This document shows, piece by piece, positions 1 through 10,499 of a stretch of 64,000 bases of DNA. The translations under genes were made by a program, and so were the position numbers. Every line of letters starts with the position of its first letter. The first letter of the stretch is position 1. Source of the DNA: Porphyra umbilicalis (taxonomy: Eukaryota; Rhodophyta; Bangiophyceae; Bangiales; Bangiaceae); assembly GCA_002049455.2 (NCBI GenBank), contig KV918812.1, positions 1 to 64,000 on the forward strand, written 5' to 3'. The notes below the pieces were generated by a model. The model made no database searches. It was not told where the DNA came from and worked only from the letters and a program-made list of their open reading frames with translations.

Positions 1-1239
1 GCTGGGGCGGGAGCGCAATCCGCCGCCGTCACTGGCTCGCCATCGGCCGCCGTGTCCGCCGCCTGGGCTGGTGCGTGATCCGCCCCCACGCCCCCTGAGC
101 TATGCCCCAAGGTGCCCGTCACCGGGCCCACGAGGGCCCCGGCTGCCGGTGCGGTGGGTTGAGCACGCGCATCTGAATCCGGAGTGCAATCCGCCACCGC
201 CAGTCCAGCACGCGTGGCAGAGAGCGCCGCTGTACGGCTGCGCTTCTAAGCGAGCGTGCGGCAGGCTGGACACACCTTCTCGCGGCACAGCCTCGAAAGC
301 CCGGCTTGTTCCGCCGCCTTGGGCCCCAGCCACAGGAATGGTAAAATTCCTGGTGATGGGTGCACCGTGGGTTTCTTGTCGGTGGAGACGTCGCCGTGAA
401 TCGCGGATGCGCATGTGGGATGAAGCGCGGACCGCGTAGGTCGGGCTCGCATGTAGCACGGGAGGCACCTGCCCCTGTGCACTCCACTGGCCTCCGTCCA
501 GCCGGAGTCGGCGCACGGGCGTACGGGCGCAGCGCTGAGAAGCAAAAGCTGAGCTGCGTTCTTCAGCAGCCCGTCGTCTCGTCGCCTCGCCCACGCCTCT
601 GCTGCCCGGTTCTGGCGCAAACAGGCTTGGTGACACCATTCGCACACATATACATGGTCCTGCTGAGGGAATATGGAGCGCAGAGTCGCGGACACCGAAT
701 CACTGCGCAAAGCCAGACATGAACACAGCATGCAATGCAAGAAGAAATCCCCAGTGACGATACCGAAAAAACAAGGTGTCAACGACGGTTATCTTTCCAC
801 ATGCAAATGCAGCCTGCGCGTCACTCTCTCATATGCCGTAAAACACAAAGAAAACGAATGATGCTTTTTTATTGCTTTTTTGCCATGTAGGCACGTACCA
901 GACTGAGCACGGCGGTGGGCGACGCAGCTCAGAAGACGACGCCATGACTGTGGGGTGACTAGACCCTACAAAACTCACTCAGACCAACGAGCATATGTAG
1001 ATATTGCCGTAGAAGCCGCCTAGCCTCGGTGTCAGGGTAGGTGGATGGGGGTAGGAGGGGGGGGGGGTTCATAGACAGAGGTCACCGGCGAGGCGAAGAC
1101 GGCGCAAGAAGTCGATGAAAAGCCACGAACCACTACGTGTCCACTGTAATGGAAAAACGTGTCCAGATCCTAATGTCCTCCTTTAACTGGGCGTGGGGGG
1201 GGGTCTGGGCGAGTGAGCGCCGTCGGGCGTGTGCCGGTA
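1..1239. other. No gene recognised
   Basis: GC-rich in the first 650 bases and more AT-rich afterwards. The open frames here are short, overlap on both strands and show no recognisable domain or coding bias. Short G runs lie near 1055 and 1194. The stretch ends at the TA that precedes the proposed left end of the first pogo-like element. Confidence 0.5.
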
Positions 1240-2495
1240 CAGTCAATTTCTGATTATATGCGCTCCAGTTATATGTCACGTGCTATAAAACTGGGAGGAT
1301 CGCGATCGACAATTTCCACGGGATCCATCGACAGATCTCGCGATCGTCATCTGGCATACAGTCCAGACAGGAGGAATTGAATTACGTGATGGGTTTGTCG
1401 CCCAGTGGCCCAGTGGGCGCACCCGTCGATGTGGACCCACCGTCGTCGGTCCAACCGCTGTCGACGCCACCGTCCCGATCCCCACCATCGCCGACCCCAC
1501 CATCGACGACCCCACCGTCGTCGACCCCACCATTGTCATCCCTTCAGCGGTTGGCCAGCCACTTCTGTGCCCACGTCTCCCGACCACCGGTTGGTTGGCA
1601 GTGTCGAGGCCCTGACGCAGGGTTTTCAAGCGTCGGGCCCGATCGCAGTGCACAGGGTATGCGGTCGACACCCTACTCTCTCCGATTGGGTGGTGATCCC
1701 GTGTATCAGCTAGTATTAGAGGGGTCCTGCCACTAAAGGTCTATTCCATGCATTTAGGCGCATGAGGAAAGGGTTTTCCCTGCTGTTCTAGACCATTTTT
1801 TAACCATGAGAATTAAATAGAACTGGTTTCCGTGGCATGGGTACTCAAGGAAAAAATACTAGGCGCTCAAAGGATCTTGTAGCACTGAGATACACCTCGG
1901 TCTTTCTCTGCCCCTCCAGAAGCGTGCCGTTTTCTTTGTCTCTGCCGATCCAGAACTGGCTCTGACCAATTTCTGATGCAAGACACGTATTGATCCGATC
2001 TGGCATCCCATGGAAATGCACTTTCTCTCGGCCGGCTACGAGCATCACCTGCCCCCCACCACCACAGCCCATGTTGACCAACGGCCACACATGTCGTCCA
2101 GACTTCCCCGCAGCACCGCTAACACGCATTTTGTTGCCTAGCCACGTCGGGTTACCGCCTGCAGCGTGATCAGCGGGCCATTTATTCCACAAAAAGGCGT
2201 TCAAGACAACGGTGGGATGCAAGGAAAAACGTTTGTCTCTCAAGCCTATTGTCGTAGCCGCCTGAAAGTGCGTCATAAAAAAGCTGAAGAAGTAGGCTCC
2301 AGGATGCGTCCATGCGGAGCGTCAACGGTTGTTCTATTGCCGAATGCTGTGCGCGCCAATGTGAGTCGCGCTCATGCGCCTTAATGCGTGGAATCGACCT
2401 TTAGTCTTGATCACGCTTTCTTCTTATCAATTTTTTTTCTTTGGATTCTGTTTCCGATGGACGATCTGGGTGTTTTTGCTGTTCTCTTTGAGCTA

Positions 2496-2894
2496 TTGCT
2501 GATCCCCGAACTTTGTCCTGGTGGACAGAGACTAACTTGCGGAACGACTCTCTCCACCAAACAGATGTGCCCCTGGGACTGACTGGGTGCTCCTAATTGC
2601 TTACATGTGCCCATCCAGCCTGGAAATCAACGTCAGCTCCTCTTTTTCTCTGAACTTCAGGCAAGGCGGCAGTAGAAAATCTCAAGATCTCGCGTGGGCA
2701 GCTTGCTCCGTGCCAAGAAAATCGGATCAAGCGGCAAAAAACAGTGAGTTCTGCTGGATGCAAGGCCCTGGCACCGAGTGCGGGCTTTCTATTGGCTTCG
2801 ATGCCTTCTTACTGTCGTTTTAGACCAATAGAGTGCTGTTATTCACAGTCAGTCTCTATCTCTGTCCCCCAGGACAAAATTCGGGGATCAGCAA
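2496..2894. mobile_element. 399-bp TA-flanked MITE-like element
   Basis: Left TIR 2496-2531 and right TIR 2859-2894 are 36-bp inverted repeats with two mismatches, both beginning TTGCTGATCCCCGAA. TA flanks both ends (2494-2495 and 2895-2896), matching a Tc1/mariner-type insertion. There is no coding capacity of its own. It lies inside the 5' non-coding part of the first pogo-like element, so it inserted after that element arrived, if the outer boundaries are right. Confidence 0.75.
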
Positions 2895-2974
2895 TACTTC
2901 TCTTGGTCGCGTGTGCGAGTCTGTGCGCTTTTTTTGTAGTTATCCCCACCGGAGCTTCCACCGCCCAGGAGCGT

Positions 2975-5690
2975 CTCCAATGGCGCCGATTAAGTACTGT
3001 GGCCGCTTCGGCTGCCGCGGCCGCTACGGAGGAGGTCTTCCCAAGCCCGTCGCTAGCGACGGTCCAGGTCATCCGCGTTGCCGCGCAGGCGGCGAGCGCG
3101 GCAGCAGCCACTGCGCTGGCAGAGGACCAAGTGGACCTTTCAAGTGTGCCTTGGGTGGCCTTGGAAAGCACCGACCACGCAGGTGGTGGAGGACCTGGAG
3201 GGCGGGATCAAGACGCCGACGTGGCGCGCGGGCGGGGCGGGGTCGGTCGTGGTCGGGGCGGAGCTGGGCGTGGCTGGGGCGTGGCAGGGCGGGGTGTCGA
3301 GTGCCCACGGTCGGGCGAGGGGCGTAAGCCCCGCACACCTATGTCTCTTGGTGACAAGCTTGCGCTTATTGAAATTAGGGACGCTGGCCATTCGTGGCCT
3401 CAAACTCTGGCCATTTTTCGGCTTAGTATCAGCGTGTCGGCGGCCCGAGCCATTTACAAGAACAAGGAGGAGTTTAGGCGGCGGGCAGCTGGGTCGGAAG
3501 ACCTGTCGGGGACCCGCCAGCGACGCTTCTACTTCTAAGCGGTCTCCCAGGGGAGATGGGATTGGTATCAGGCTATTAATCGGGTGGGCGGGCGGCATCT
3601 ACCGGTTTCGGGCGGTCTGTTGGATGCTCGAGCACGTCGGATTGCGACGGATCTTTGCGTTACGGGCTTTAAAGGGTCCCCCCATTTTATCCAAAACTGA
3701 GCTGCGCGCCCACAACCTTCACAATGTGGCGCTGTGGGGTCAAGGGGGGTCCGCAGACGTCGCCGGGGCGGCGGCTCGTATCGCTGAGATCCGGTCTAAA
3801 CTTGAGGCGTACCCTGCGGAGTGAATATACAACATGGACGAAACGGGTGCTTTTTTCCGGTGCATCCCTAACCGAGCTTACGTCAAGGCCGGTCAACGAC
3901 GGCAGGCGCGGGGCACCAAGGCAATGCAGGCGAAGGATCTTGTCACCCTAGTTTTGGCTTGCAATGCCACGGGCACCCATAAGATCCCTGTCGCCATGAT
4001 TGGCAAAGCCAAGCAGCCGCTGTGCTTCAAGCCACCCCGTCGGACATGCCCTCTACCGTACTTCTCCCAAACCAACGCGTGGATGGATGGAAACCTGTTC
4101 AAGTCCTCGTTTGAGACCGTTTTCCTGACGGCTGTGCGGGCCCGTACATCTCAGCCGGTGGCCCTCGTTTCCGACAAGTGCGGGGCTCACGAAGAACTCA
4201 ATTGCGACAAGGTTAAGTTCATCCCCCTACCACCGAACTGTACGTCAATCTACCAACCGCTGGACCTTAGAATTATTGCTTGTCTGAAAAGACGATACAT
4301 GCGGCGGCTACTGGACCTGGTTGTACGCGCTTTCGAGGCCAGCCCGGGCGTCCGCATGGCCACGGGATCCGCACGCGGCGGCGAGGGGGGCGCACCCGCG
4401 GCCGGCTTGGCGAGCGCGGCAGGTGGGGAGACCCCACACGCAAATTCCTCGGTAGGCGCAGACGGTGGTGAAGACGCACACGCGACAGCGTCGGTGGCCC
4501 CGGACGGTGGGGGAGGATCACAAGCTACCGCGGGATCCACACGCGGCGGCGGGGGGGCCGCACCCGCGGCGGGCTCGGCGCGTGCGGGCAGTGGGGGGGG
4601 CGCACGCGCAGACGCCTGGGAGAGGACGGCCGGTGGGGGGGTCCTACGCGTGGACGCTTCGGTGGGCGCGCCCATACAACCGGTAAGTGCGTGCGTACCG
4701 GCAGGAGCAGATTTGGCGGCAGATGGGGTGGCCACCGCGGCCGGGATGGGCGCTGAGAGCTTTTTCGTGAGCTCCGCGGGCCCGGAGAGCCAAGAGACGT
4801 CTGGGATCCGCCGGTGGCTTTCGGTGGACGGTTGGTGGCCAGCAATTGCTAGCCACTCAGAGGACGCGGTGAGCGCGGCGCGCCCCACGGCGCCCAATGC
4901 GGCATACACCGCGGCGCGGCGCGCAGCGCGGCTGGAGGTGCGGCGGGCCGCTCGCCGCCAGATGCAGGCGGCGCGGCTTGCGGCTCCGAATCTATCATCA
5001 GCTGCTGCAGTGAGCGGCAACAACACACTTGCGGCTGCGGCCGGCCCGGGTATCTGGGGCTTGCCATCCGATTGGCCCGCCTTCCCAGAATCGTCCCAGC
5101 CGAAGCGCCGTCGCCACGCACGTGCCAGCGCACTAAGCGCCGAGATCCGCGGTGTCAGGGACGGCGCCAGCGCTCATATACAAGACGCGTCGGAGATTCT
5201 CCTCGCGGAATGGGAAGCGGTTGCACCTTCAACAATCGCCCACTGCTGGGCCAAATCAACCATTTTGCCAGCTGGAGTTGCTATGGACGTGAGCACCTTG
5301 CACGGTGAGTATCGAGGCTCCTCGCGTGCCTTGAGTACCGATGTGGATGCTGTGGTTTCATTGATGGGCGGTTGTACTTTTGGTTCCCAATCTTTTCGGG
5401 ACACCCCAACCGCGGCAAGGGAGATGGCTGTACAGAACTGGCTGACGGCGGAGGAGGCTGAAGGCGTGCTGGCTGCCACGGCGGACCGGATTGCGTTCGA
5501 CGAGGGCGGGGAAGGCGATGACACTCAAGGCAGCGGGAACGACGCCTCGGACGGCGAGGATAGCGGGGACTCGGACGGCGGGGGGAGTGATGCGTCCGAC
5601 AGTGAGGGGAGTGATGACTCGGGCAGCGGGGACGGTGATGACTCGGACACGGAAGCGAGTGAGGACGTGGCGGACAGCAACGATGAATGA
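2975..5690 (+). pseudogene. Pogo/Tigger-type (DDE_1) transposase pseudogene
   Basis: This is the cut-and-paste transposase of copy 1, now broken. The 5' part (about 2975-3538) resembles the N-terminus of the copy at 11400-13491, including the helix-turn-helix region after MSLGDKLALIEIRDAG. It then meets TAA at 3536-3538, a frame change near 3700 and TGA at 3822-3824, where the other copy has Arg. From 3834 the frame is open for 618 codons. Catalytic aspartates are visible in the MDETG motif (residue 2 of this open part), in VSDKCGAH (residue 114) and in YQPLD (residue 144), a DD29D spacing typical of pogo elements. A long Gly/Ala-rich insert follows, then a conserved AEWEAVAPSTIAHCW block and a Ser/Asp-rich acidic tail ending in TGA. 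It is unlikely to encode active transposase. Confidence 0.85.
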
Positions 5691-6068
5691 TGTGTTGATG
5701 CCCATTGTCGTGCCCTTCGTACTCTTTTTCCGAGAAAAAAAACTGATCGTACTCCTGCCCCGTACCAAGTCGAATGGTTGCAAGCTCGGGGCTGCTTAGA
5801 CTTGGTGTCGGATCGTGTCGCAAGAGGACACGAGTCTGGAACTCGGTGTCGTATCAAATCCGTATTTGATTACCCCCTCACGTGATCGACCGACTGAACA
5901 GGCAATTCAATCCTGCGATCAAGAGCCCCAACAGCCCCTTTCTCGGTCAAAATGACAGCGATCGGAAGTGAAACGAGAACGCCTCGCCGTGGTGCGCCGT
6001 GAGAATGCATTGCTGGCACGGAGGCTACAAAGTGCGCAAGGGTGCCATATAAGTGGATAGTGACTGTA

Positions 6069-7463
6069 TCCGTCTGACCCCAGATAACAACCATTCATAT
6101 ATTTTCTGACTATCCCGCGACCTGTTGTTGGCGTAAAGCACACCGTTGGAGAGTTGGTCACCTCACGAGCTCAGCGGTATATTTTCTTGCTTATGTCGCA
6201 TTTTTTTTCCTGCCACAGGTATGTGGGTCTCTTCGGGGGGGTACCCCAGATAGCAACCATCGCATTCTCATATGAAAACGGATGATCCACTCACTGTTGA
6301 CCGAGTACCTGGGGATGGGTATTTGATTCGCCGTCGGTGTTGGTTCCTAGACAACCTAGGAAGATCCCAGAAAATCAGCTGGTGTCCCGAAACAACCCCC
6401 AACATCCACCCTCTGGAGGCACCTATCCCGCGACTTGCGCTTCTCTCCTTCGCCCAGTTCCCCTCCTTCGCCTGCCTCCCCATTCAGCAGGTCCCCCTCC
6501 CTTTCTCAGCTCCCCCCGCCTTCATCAAGCCGTCCCCTCTTCATCAAGTCGGCTCCGCTCCCTCAGGCTCTCCCTTCTCCAGTCTACCCTTTCTTGGGGT
6601 CCCCCCGCCTTTGTCCCCCCCCCCCCCCCCCTTCCTCGGAGCTCCCTCCCTTCCTTGGAGCCCTTCCTCTGAGCCTCCTCCCTACCTCGACAACCTTTCC
6701 TCTGTAAAGCTCCGCCCTCCTCGGCGTCTCCCTCTCTTCGGTGCCCCGCTCCCCTGGGCGCATGGGACAGGAAGGAGGGGACCTGCAGGGACACATTACC
6801 ATTGACATGATGTACATGTCGTAGCCAGAATATGCGGCAGTAGACAAAAGTGCAGTGACACAGCGCCCGAGGACGGCAGCAGTCGCCAAGAAAAGTAGAT
6901 GAAGCTGTCTGGGCAAAAGCCGAGAAGGACGCAGTAAACGGAGCCCCAGATGGCTCCAGCACCTGCTCTCAGGGGCTCCAAACCAGGGGATGTGTAAAGA
7001 GTATCTGTACAGTAATATGTGGGGTCCTGGTTAGCTAAAGGATGGTCATAGAGGTGCAGAAAGGGGGGGGCGGTGGGTATGAGGTCGCGGAAGGGATGGA
7101 AACTCTACATCCTGAGCAATACGGGCGCTCGAAGTCTCCGATCTGATCACCAGGGCCGGAATTAACTCATAAATTTGAGCGGTTCTCATGGCGTCTCAGA
7201 CACATCCTCGTGGGTTTTTCTGCGGCAAGTGCTCCGATCGACTTTGAACCTCCACCGTTGGAACGCCCTTGAGCTGACGAGTGTGTTGCTCTGTGGAAGT
7301 TTGGCAAACGAGTTTTGTCGTCTCGGTCATATGAGCAGGAAGTGGGCTCGTGCCATTTTCTGAAAAATCAGATAAATCACTTCATATGTAGATACTGTGG
7401 AAAACGCACAATACAGTATGGTTGCTATGTGGGGTCAGTGGTTGTTAACTAGGGTCAGACGGA
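6069..7463. mobile_element. 1.4-kb TA-flanked inverted-repeat element, non-coding
   Basis: Ends 6069-6093 and 7439-7463 are 25-bp inverted repeats with two mismatches, starting TCCGTCTGACCC. TA lies on both sides (6067-6068 and 7464-7465); the left TA is also the right TA of the adjoining pogo-like element. A related motif, GGTTGCTATSTGGGGT, occurs again just inside each end (6241-6258 and 7419-7435) in inverted orientation, as subterminal repeats do. The interior has pyrimidine-rich tracts (6420-6700) but no recognisable transposase, so this looks like a non-autonomous element of the mariner/pogo type. Confidence 0.65.
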
Positions 7464-7971
7464 TACGCGGGCGGGGAGGGCTGTGTGCCGTGCGCTCGGT
7501 TGGAGATAGTGGGTGGAGTGTGAATCGAGAGATTCTAGACTGTCAGCCTTGGTGTCAACCTCGCGCACGGCGTGATGGGGGGCCCTTGGCAGTGGCCAAT
7601 GACGGGCCGCGGCGGTGTGGTGGGACCGCGCGTTGCACCTGATTGGCTGGGTGGGCGCCGCCGGTGGTGGATCGGGCGGCGCCATGTTGCGATTTTGACG
7701 TGTTCTTACAGACCGACCTTCACGGGTATGACCCGCTTTTGTCTTGATGTTTGACCCGGCGCTTACCTATGGGCGCCGGAGGACCCTAACAGCTGTTAGA
7801 ACGGTGGGCCTTTGATTTGTCTTGGGCCCCTGGCCAGGGGCCCAAAACAAAGCACCCCCCAGCCACGCCCAGCGCTGAGCGCGCCCAGCTGGGCGCGCAG
7901 ACGCGTGCGCCCTGTGGGGGCCTGCGTGGGCACCCTTCCGCGGACCTCTTCCCCCACTTCGGGAACGCCTG
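7464..7971. other. Intergenic GC-rich stretch with two perfect palindromes
   Basis: No gene is recognisable. A 24-bp perfect palindrome at 7822-7845 (TTGGGCCCCTGG and its complement) and a 20-bp perfect palindrome at 7879-7898 (GCGCGCCCAGCTGGGCGCGC) lie 33 bp apart, just before the start of element A. Confidence 0.7.
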
Positions 7972-10231
7972 CCCTATAGGAAATGCCGGAACAAAAAAGC
8001 TCCACTTCGAGGACTTAGGAATTGGCGAGATCCCACACGGCTGGAAATTGAGGTTGAGACTGTGACCGGCTCCTCATTGGCCTGATGATCAAAAAAGCTC
8101 AATGAATGAGACTTTGGAAAGGGCCTGGGAGGCACCCTAATGGATTGTGTGGCTGCCATTGATTCGATTGAGCGGTGTCGTTGATCCAGGCACATATTGC
8201 TCTCTTCCCAATTTTGGCCGATGCCGTCGATGTCAAGAGGGGTGATCAACTGTGCGAAACAGGTTCTCAGCCATTCATTCAGCCGGATAAAGTCGTTCGA
8301 CCAATGGGCAGTTGACCAAGAGCCTGTCTTGACTACGACCACATCGGCCAAAATTGGGAAGACAGCAATAGATCTGGCGAATAGAATGCACGCATGCCAT
8401 CATGATCCGGGCTGGCGTCTAATTCTGAACTGTTTTTGTGTGGTGCCTGCAGCTTTTTCGGCTACTTCGCCGCTGAAGGCCCGACCGCGACGCCTACCTA
8501 CCTACCCTCTTTCCGTTCCCAACACCCCCACGCTCGCCGCTCCCCCACGCCCCCCCTGCCTCCGCCCCCCCCTCGCCTCCCCCCCCACTCGCCTCTCCAC
8601 CCTCTCGCCTTCCCCTCCCCCCGCCTTCCCTCCCCCTCTCCTCCCCACCCCCTCGCCTCCCCCCCCCCCTTGTCTAGCCCCCCCCCGGGCACGCCGCACA
8701 CTACAAGCATGAAAGGAAGCTCTTTCCAGCGTCATCCTCCCCCTCTGGGTGCGACAGGCCAGAGTCGTCGGCGTCGTCGTCGGCGGGAGTGTAATGCCTC
8801 TCTGGCGCACCCAACTCGGCAATCGCGCCTCCCTCGTCCCCCCCATCAAGCCCACCGCCCCCTCCCAGAGCTCCAACGACCAAGTAATCCTGCCCAGCCC
8901 CCCCCCGTCCGCCTCGTCCCCCTCCCTCCCCTCCCCCCCTCCCCCCTGCTGCCGCCCCCACCTCCGCCGCCTTGGTCCGGCGTCGGGCGCCAGCCGTGTA
9001 TGCTGGCGGTAGTCAGCTGATGATCGTCGCGTCGCGGCCTCCGGGGAAAACGCTCGCCAGTCCCCAGGTCCCCTGGCTTTGAGGTCAGCGAGCAAAGACG
9101 ATGCCAGTGGCAGTCAGATGGTAACGGTCGATCGGCGGCGGTCGCCGATGAGAAGCGACTGTGAGTGCCTGGCACGACGGCGGCGAAGGCTTTGAATCGT
9201 ATGGCGCTGGATCACCTGACGTTTCTCGAAGGCTACTTTGCCAACTGCACTTTCACAAGGCAACCCTCGTGGGCTACATCGAATTAGATCTGACATCTGA
9301 ACAGCTTACAGATTACAGCTGATACTACGGCCACTCACGGTGAAGTGTGCTGTAATGGAACACCCTTTGATCCGAGTCAGGTCTTCAACTCCATCCGAGG
9401 TGATCCTGGTTTGGTCGCAGGAGCTAATAGAGACCTTTGGCATGTCAAATGTCGGTCGGGGACACGTTTGAACGCCATGTTAAGCCTTGGACCTACATTT
9501 CCATACCACATATCGCTAAGGTGGCCCTTCGACCCACGTCAAAAACCGGTACCGACCGAGGTGACTGCAGCCATGTAGCAGTCCATGAGTAGCTTACATG
9601 GCTGTTTCCGCCAATCGCTGGCATCCGGTGGCCTTCGATGCCCGGTCTTACGGGTTGCGAAGGACAGTCGCCCGATCGCTCTTCTGGCACATGTCCGGCG
9701 CACTTCCCCCGCCGCGTCTCCCCAATGCCATTGATACCCGTTCTCCCACCACCCGCCCACCCAACCACCAACGATCCTTTCTGTTCCATTCTTACCACGC
9801 TGCTTGGATCATCATGGCCTTCTGCAGTCCACCCGCGATCGTAGGCGTACGCACAGGGCGCCGTCACCGCCGCCGTCGGCAGTACACAAGCAATCTCAGG
9901 AGTGCGCACAGGGCGCCGTCACCGGCGCCGTCGGCAGTGCACCCGAAATCGCAGGCGTGGGCGCACGGCGCCGTCACCGGCGCCGTCAAAAGTCTCTACC
10001 CCGTCACACTGTAAGTGAATCCGCAAGGAGTGTGGCAGACTGCCGACCCACAATTGATACATGCCGAAGCTCCGAAGGGTGGATGTGGCTTCCTTAAAAA
10101 ACCAGTCGGGCGACCCACAAGTTATCCACATCCGATCCCCACGTCGCAGTTGCCGATGGTCTCTAATGCAGGATACTGATTGGCCCGTTCTTTAGATGTG
10201 GAGCTTTTTTGATCCGGCATTTCCCGTAGGG
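7972..10231. mobile_element. Element A: CCCTA-ended transposon with 3-bp target duplication
   Basis: The left end starts CCCTATAGGAAATGCCGG, and the reverse complement of the right end starts CCCTACGGGAAATGCCGG. The inverted repeats extend about 33 bp to GCTCCAC. CTG flanks both sides (7969-7971 and 10232-10234), a 3-bp target duplication. Removing the nested 736-bp insertion at 9429-10164 plus its 3-bp duplication leaves 1521 bp, essentially the length of its inverted sister, element B (1522 bp). No transposase is recognisable, so it appears non-autonomous. A 3-bp duplication fits CACTA or PIF/Harbinger; the superfamily is not settled by the sequence alone. Confidence 0.85.
9429..10164. mobile_element. 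736-bp element nested in element A
   Basis: It is present in element A and absent from element B. Its ends are AGAGACCTTTGGCA and, reverse-complemented, AGAGACCATCGGCA (12 of 14 identical). AAT is duplicated at 9426-9428 and 10165-10167. A 54-57 bp unit containing GCGCCGTCACCG is repeated about three times at 9850-9995 inside it. There is no recognisable gene. The empty site in element B supports its being a discrete insertion. Confidence 0.7.
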
Positions 10232-10499
10232 CTGAAGGGGGGGTGGGACCGTTTGGGTGACCGCGCGAGGGTAGATAAGAAGGGCCGCCGGCACCGTCTA
10301 GCGGGCGGCGGACCTGGATATCAGACGAAGCATTCGTAAAAGCACCACCCCAGGTAGGGTTGTGCAACACGCCCAAGGCGTGTTCACGGACACGCCCAGG
10401 GCGTGTTTTATCGCGTGTTTAGGGCGTGTCTTGTCAGCACGCCTGCCCAAACATGAGGCGTGTTTTAGGCGTGTTTAATTACAGGTTCATGTGCACATA

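Larger units (their letters stand above)
1240..6066 (+). mobile_element. Decayed pogo/Tigger-like DNA transposon (copy 1)
   Basis: The left end reads CAGTCAATTTC and the reverse complement of the right end reads CAGTCACTATC; about 16 of the first 21 bases match, including a shared TTATATG. TA dinucleotides flank both ends (1238-1239 and 6067-6068), as expected for a Tc1/mariner/pogo target duplication. The interior holds a broken pogo-type transposase (2975-5690) in the same orientation. A second pogo-type element at 10500-13743 has better-preserved CAGTC ends, which supports reading these as the termini. The weak point is the divergence of the left end, so the 5' boundary is less certain than the 3' one. 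Confidence 0.55.

Noticed and set aside
3078-3824. Independent 248-codon gene on the plus strand
   Set aside because: Its last third aligns with the pogo transposase of the second copy. It is one frame of the broken transposase, not a separate gene.
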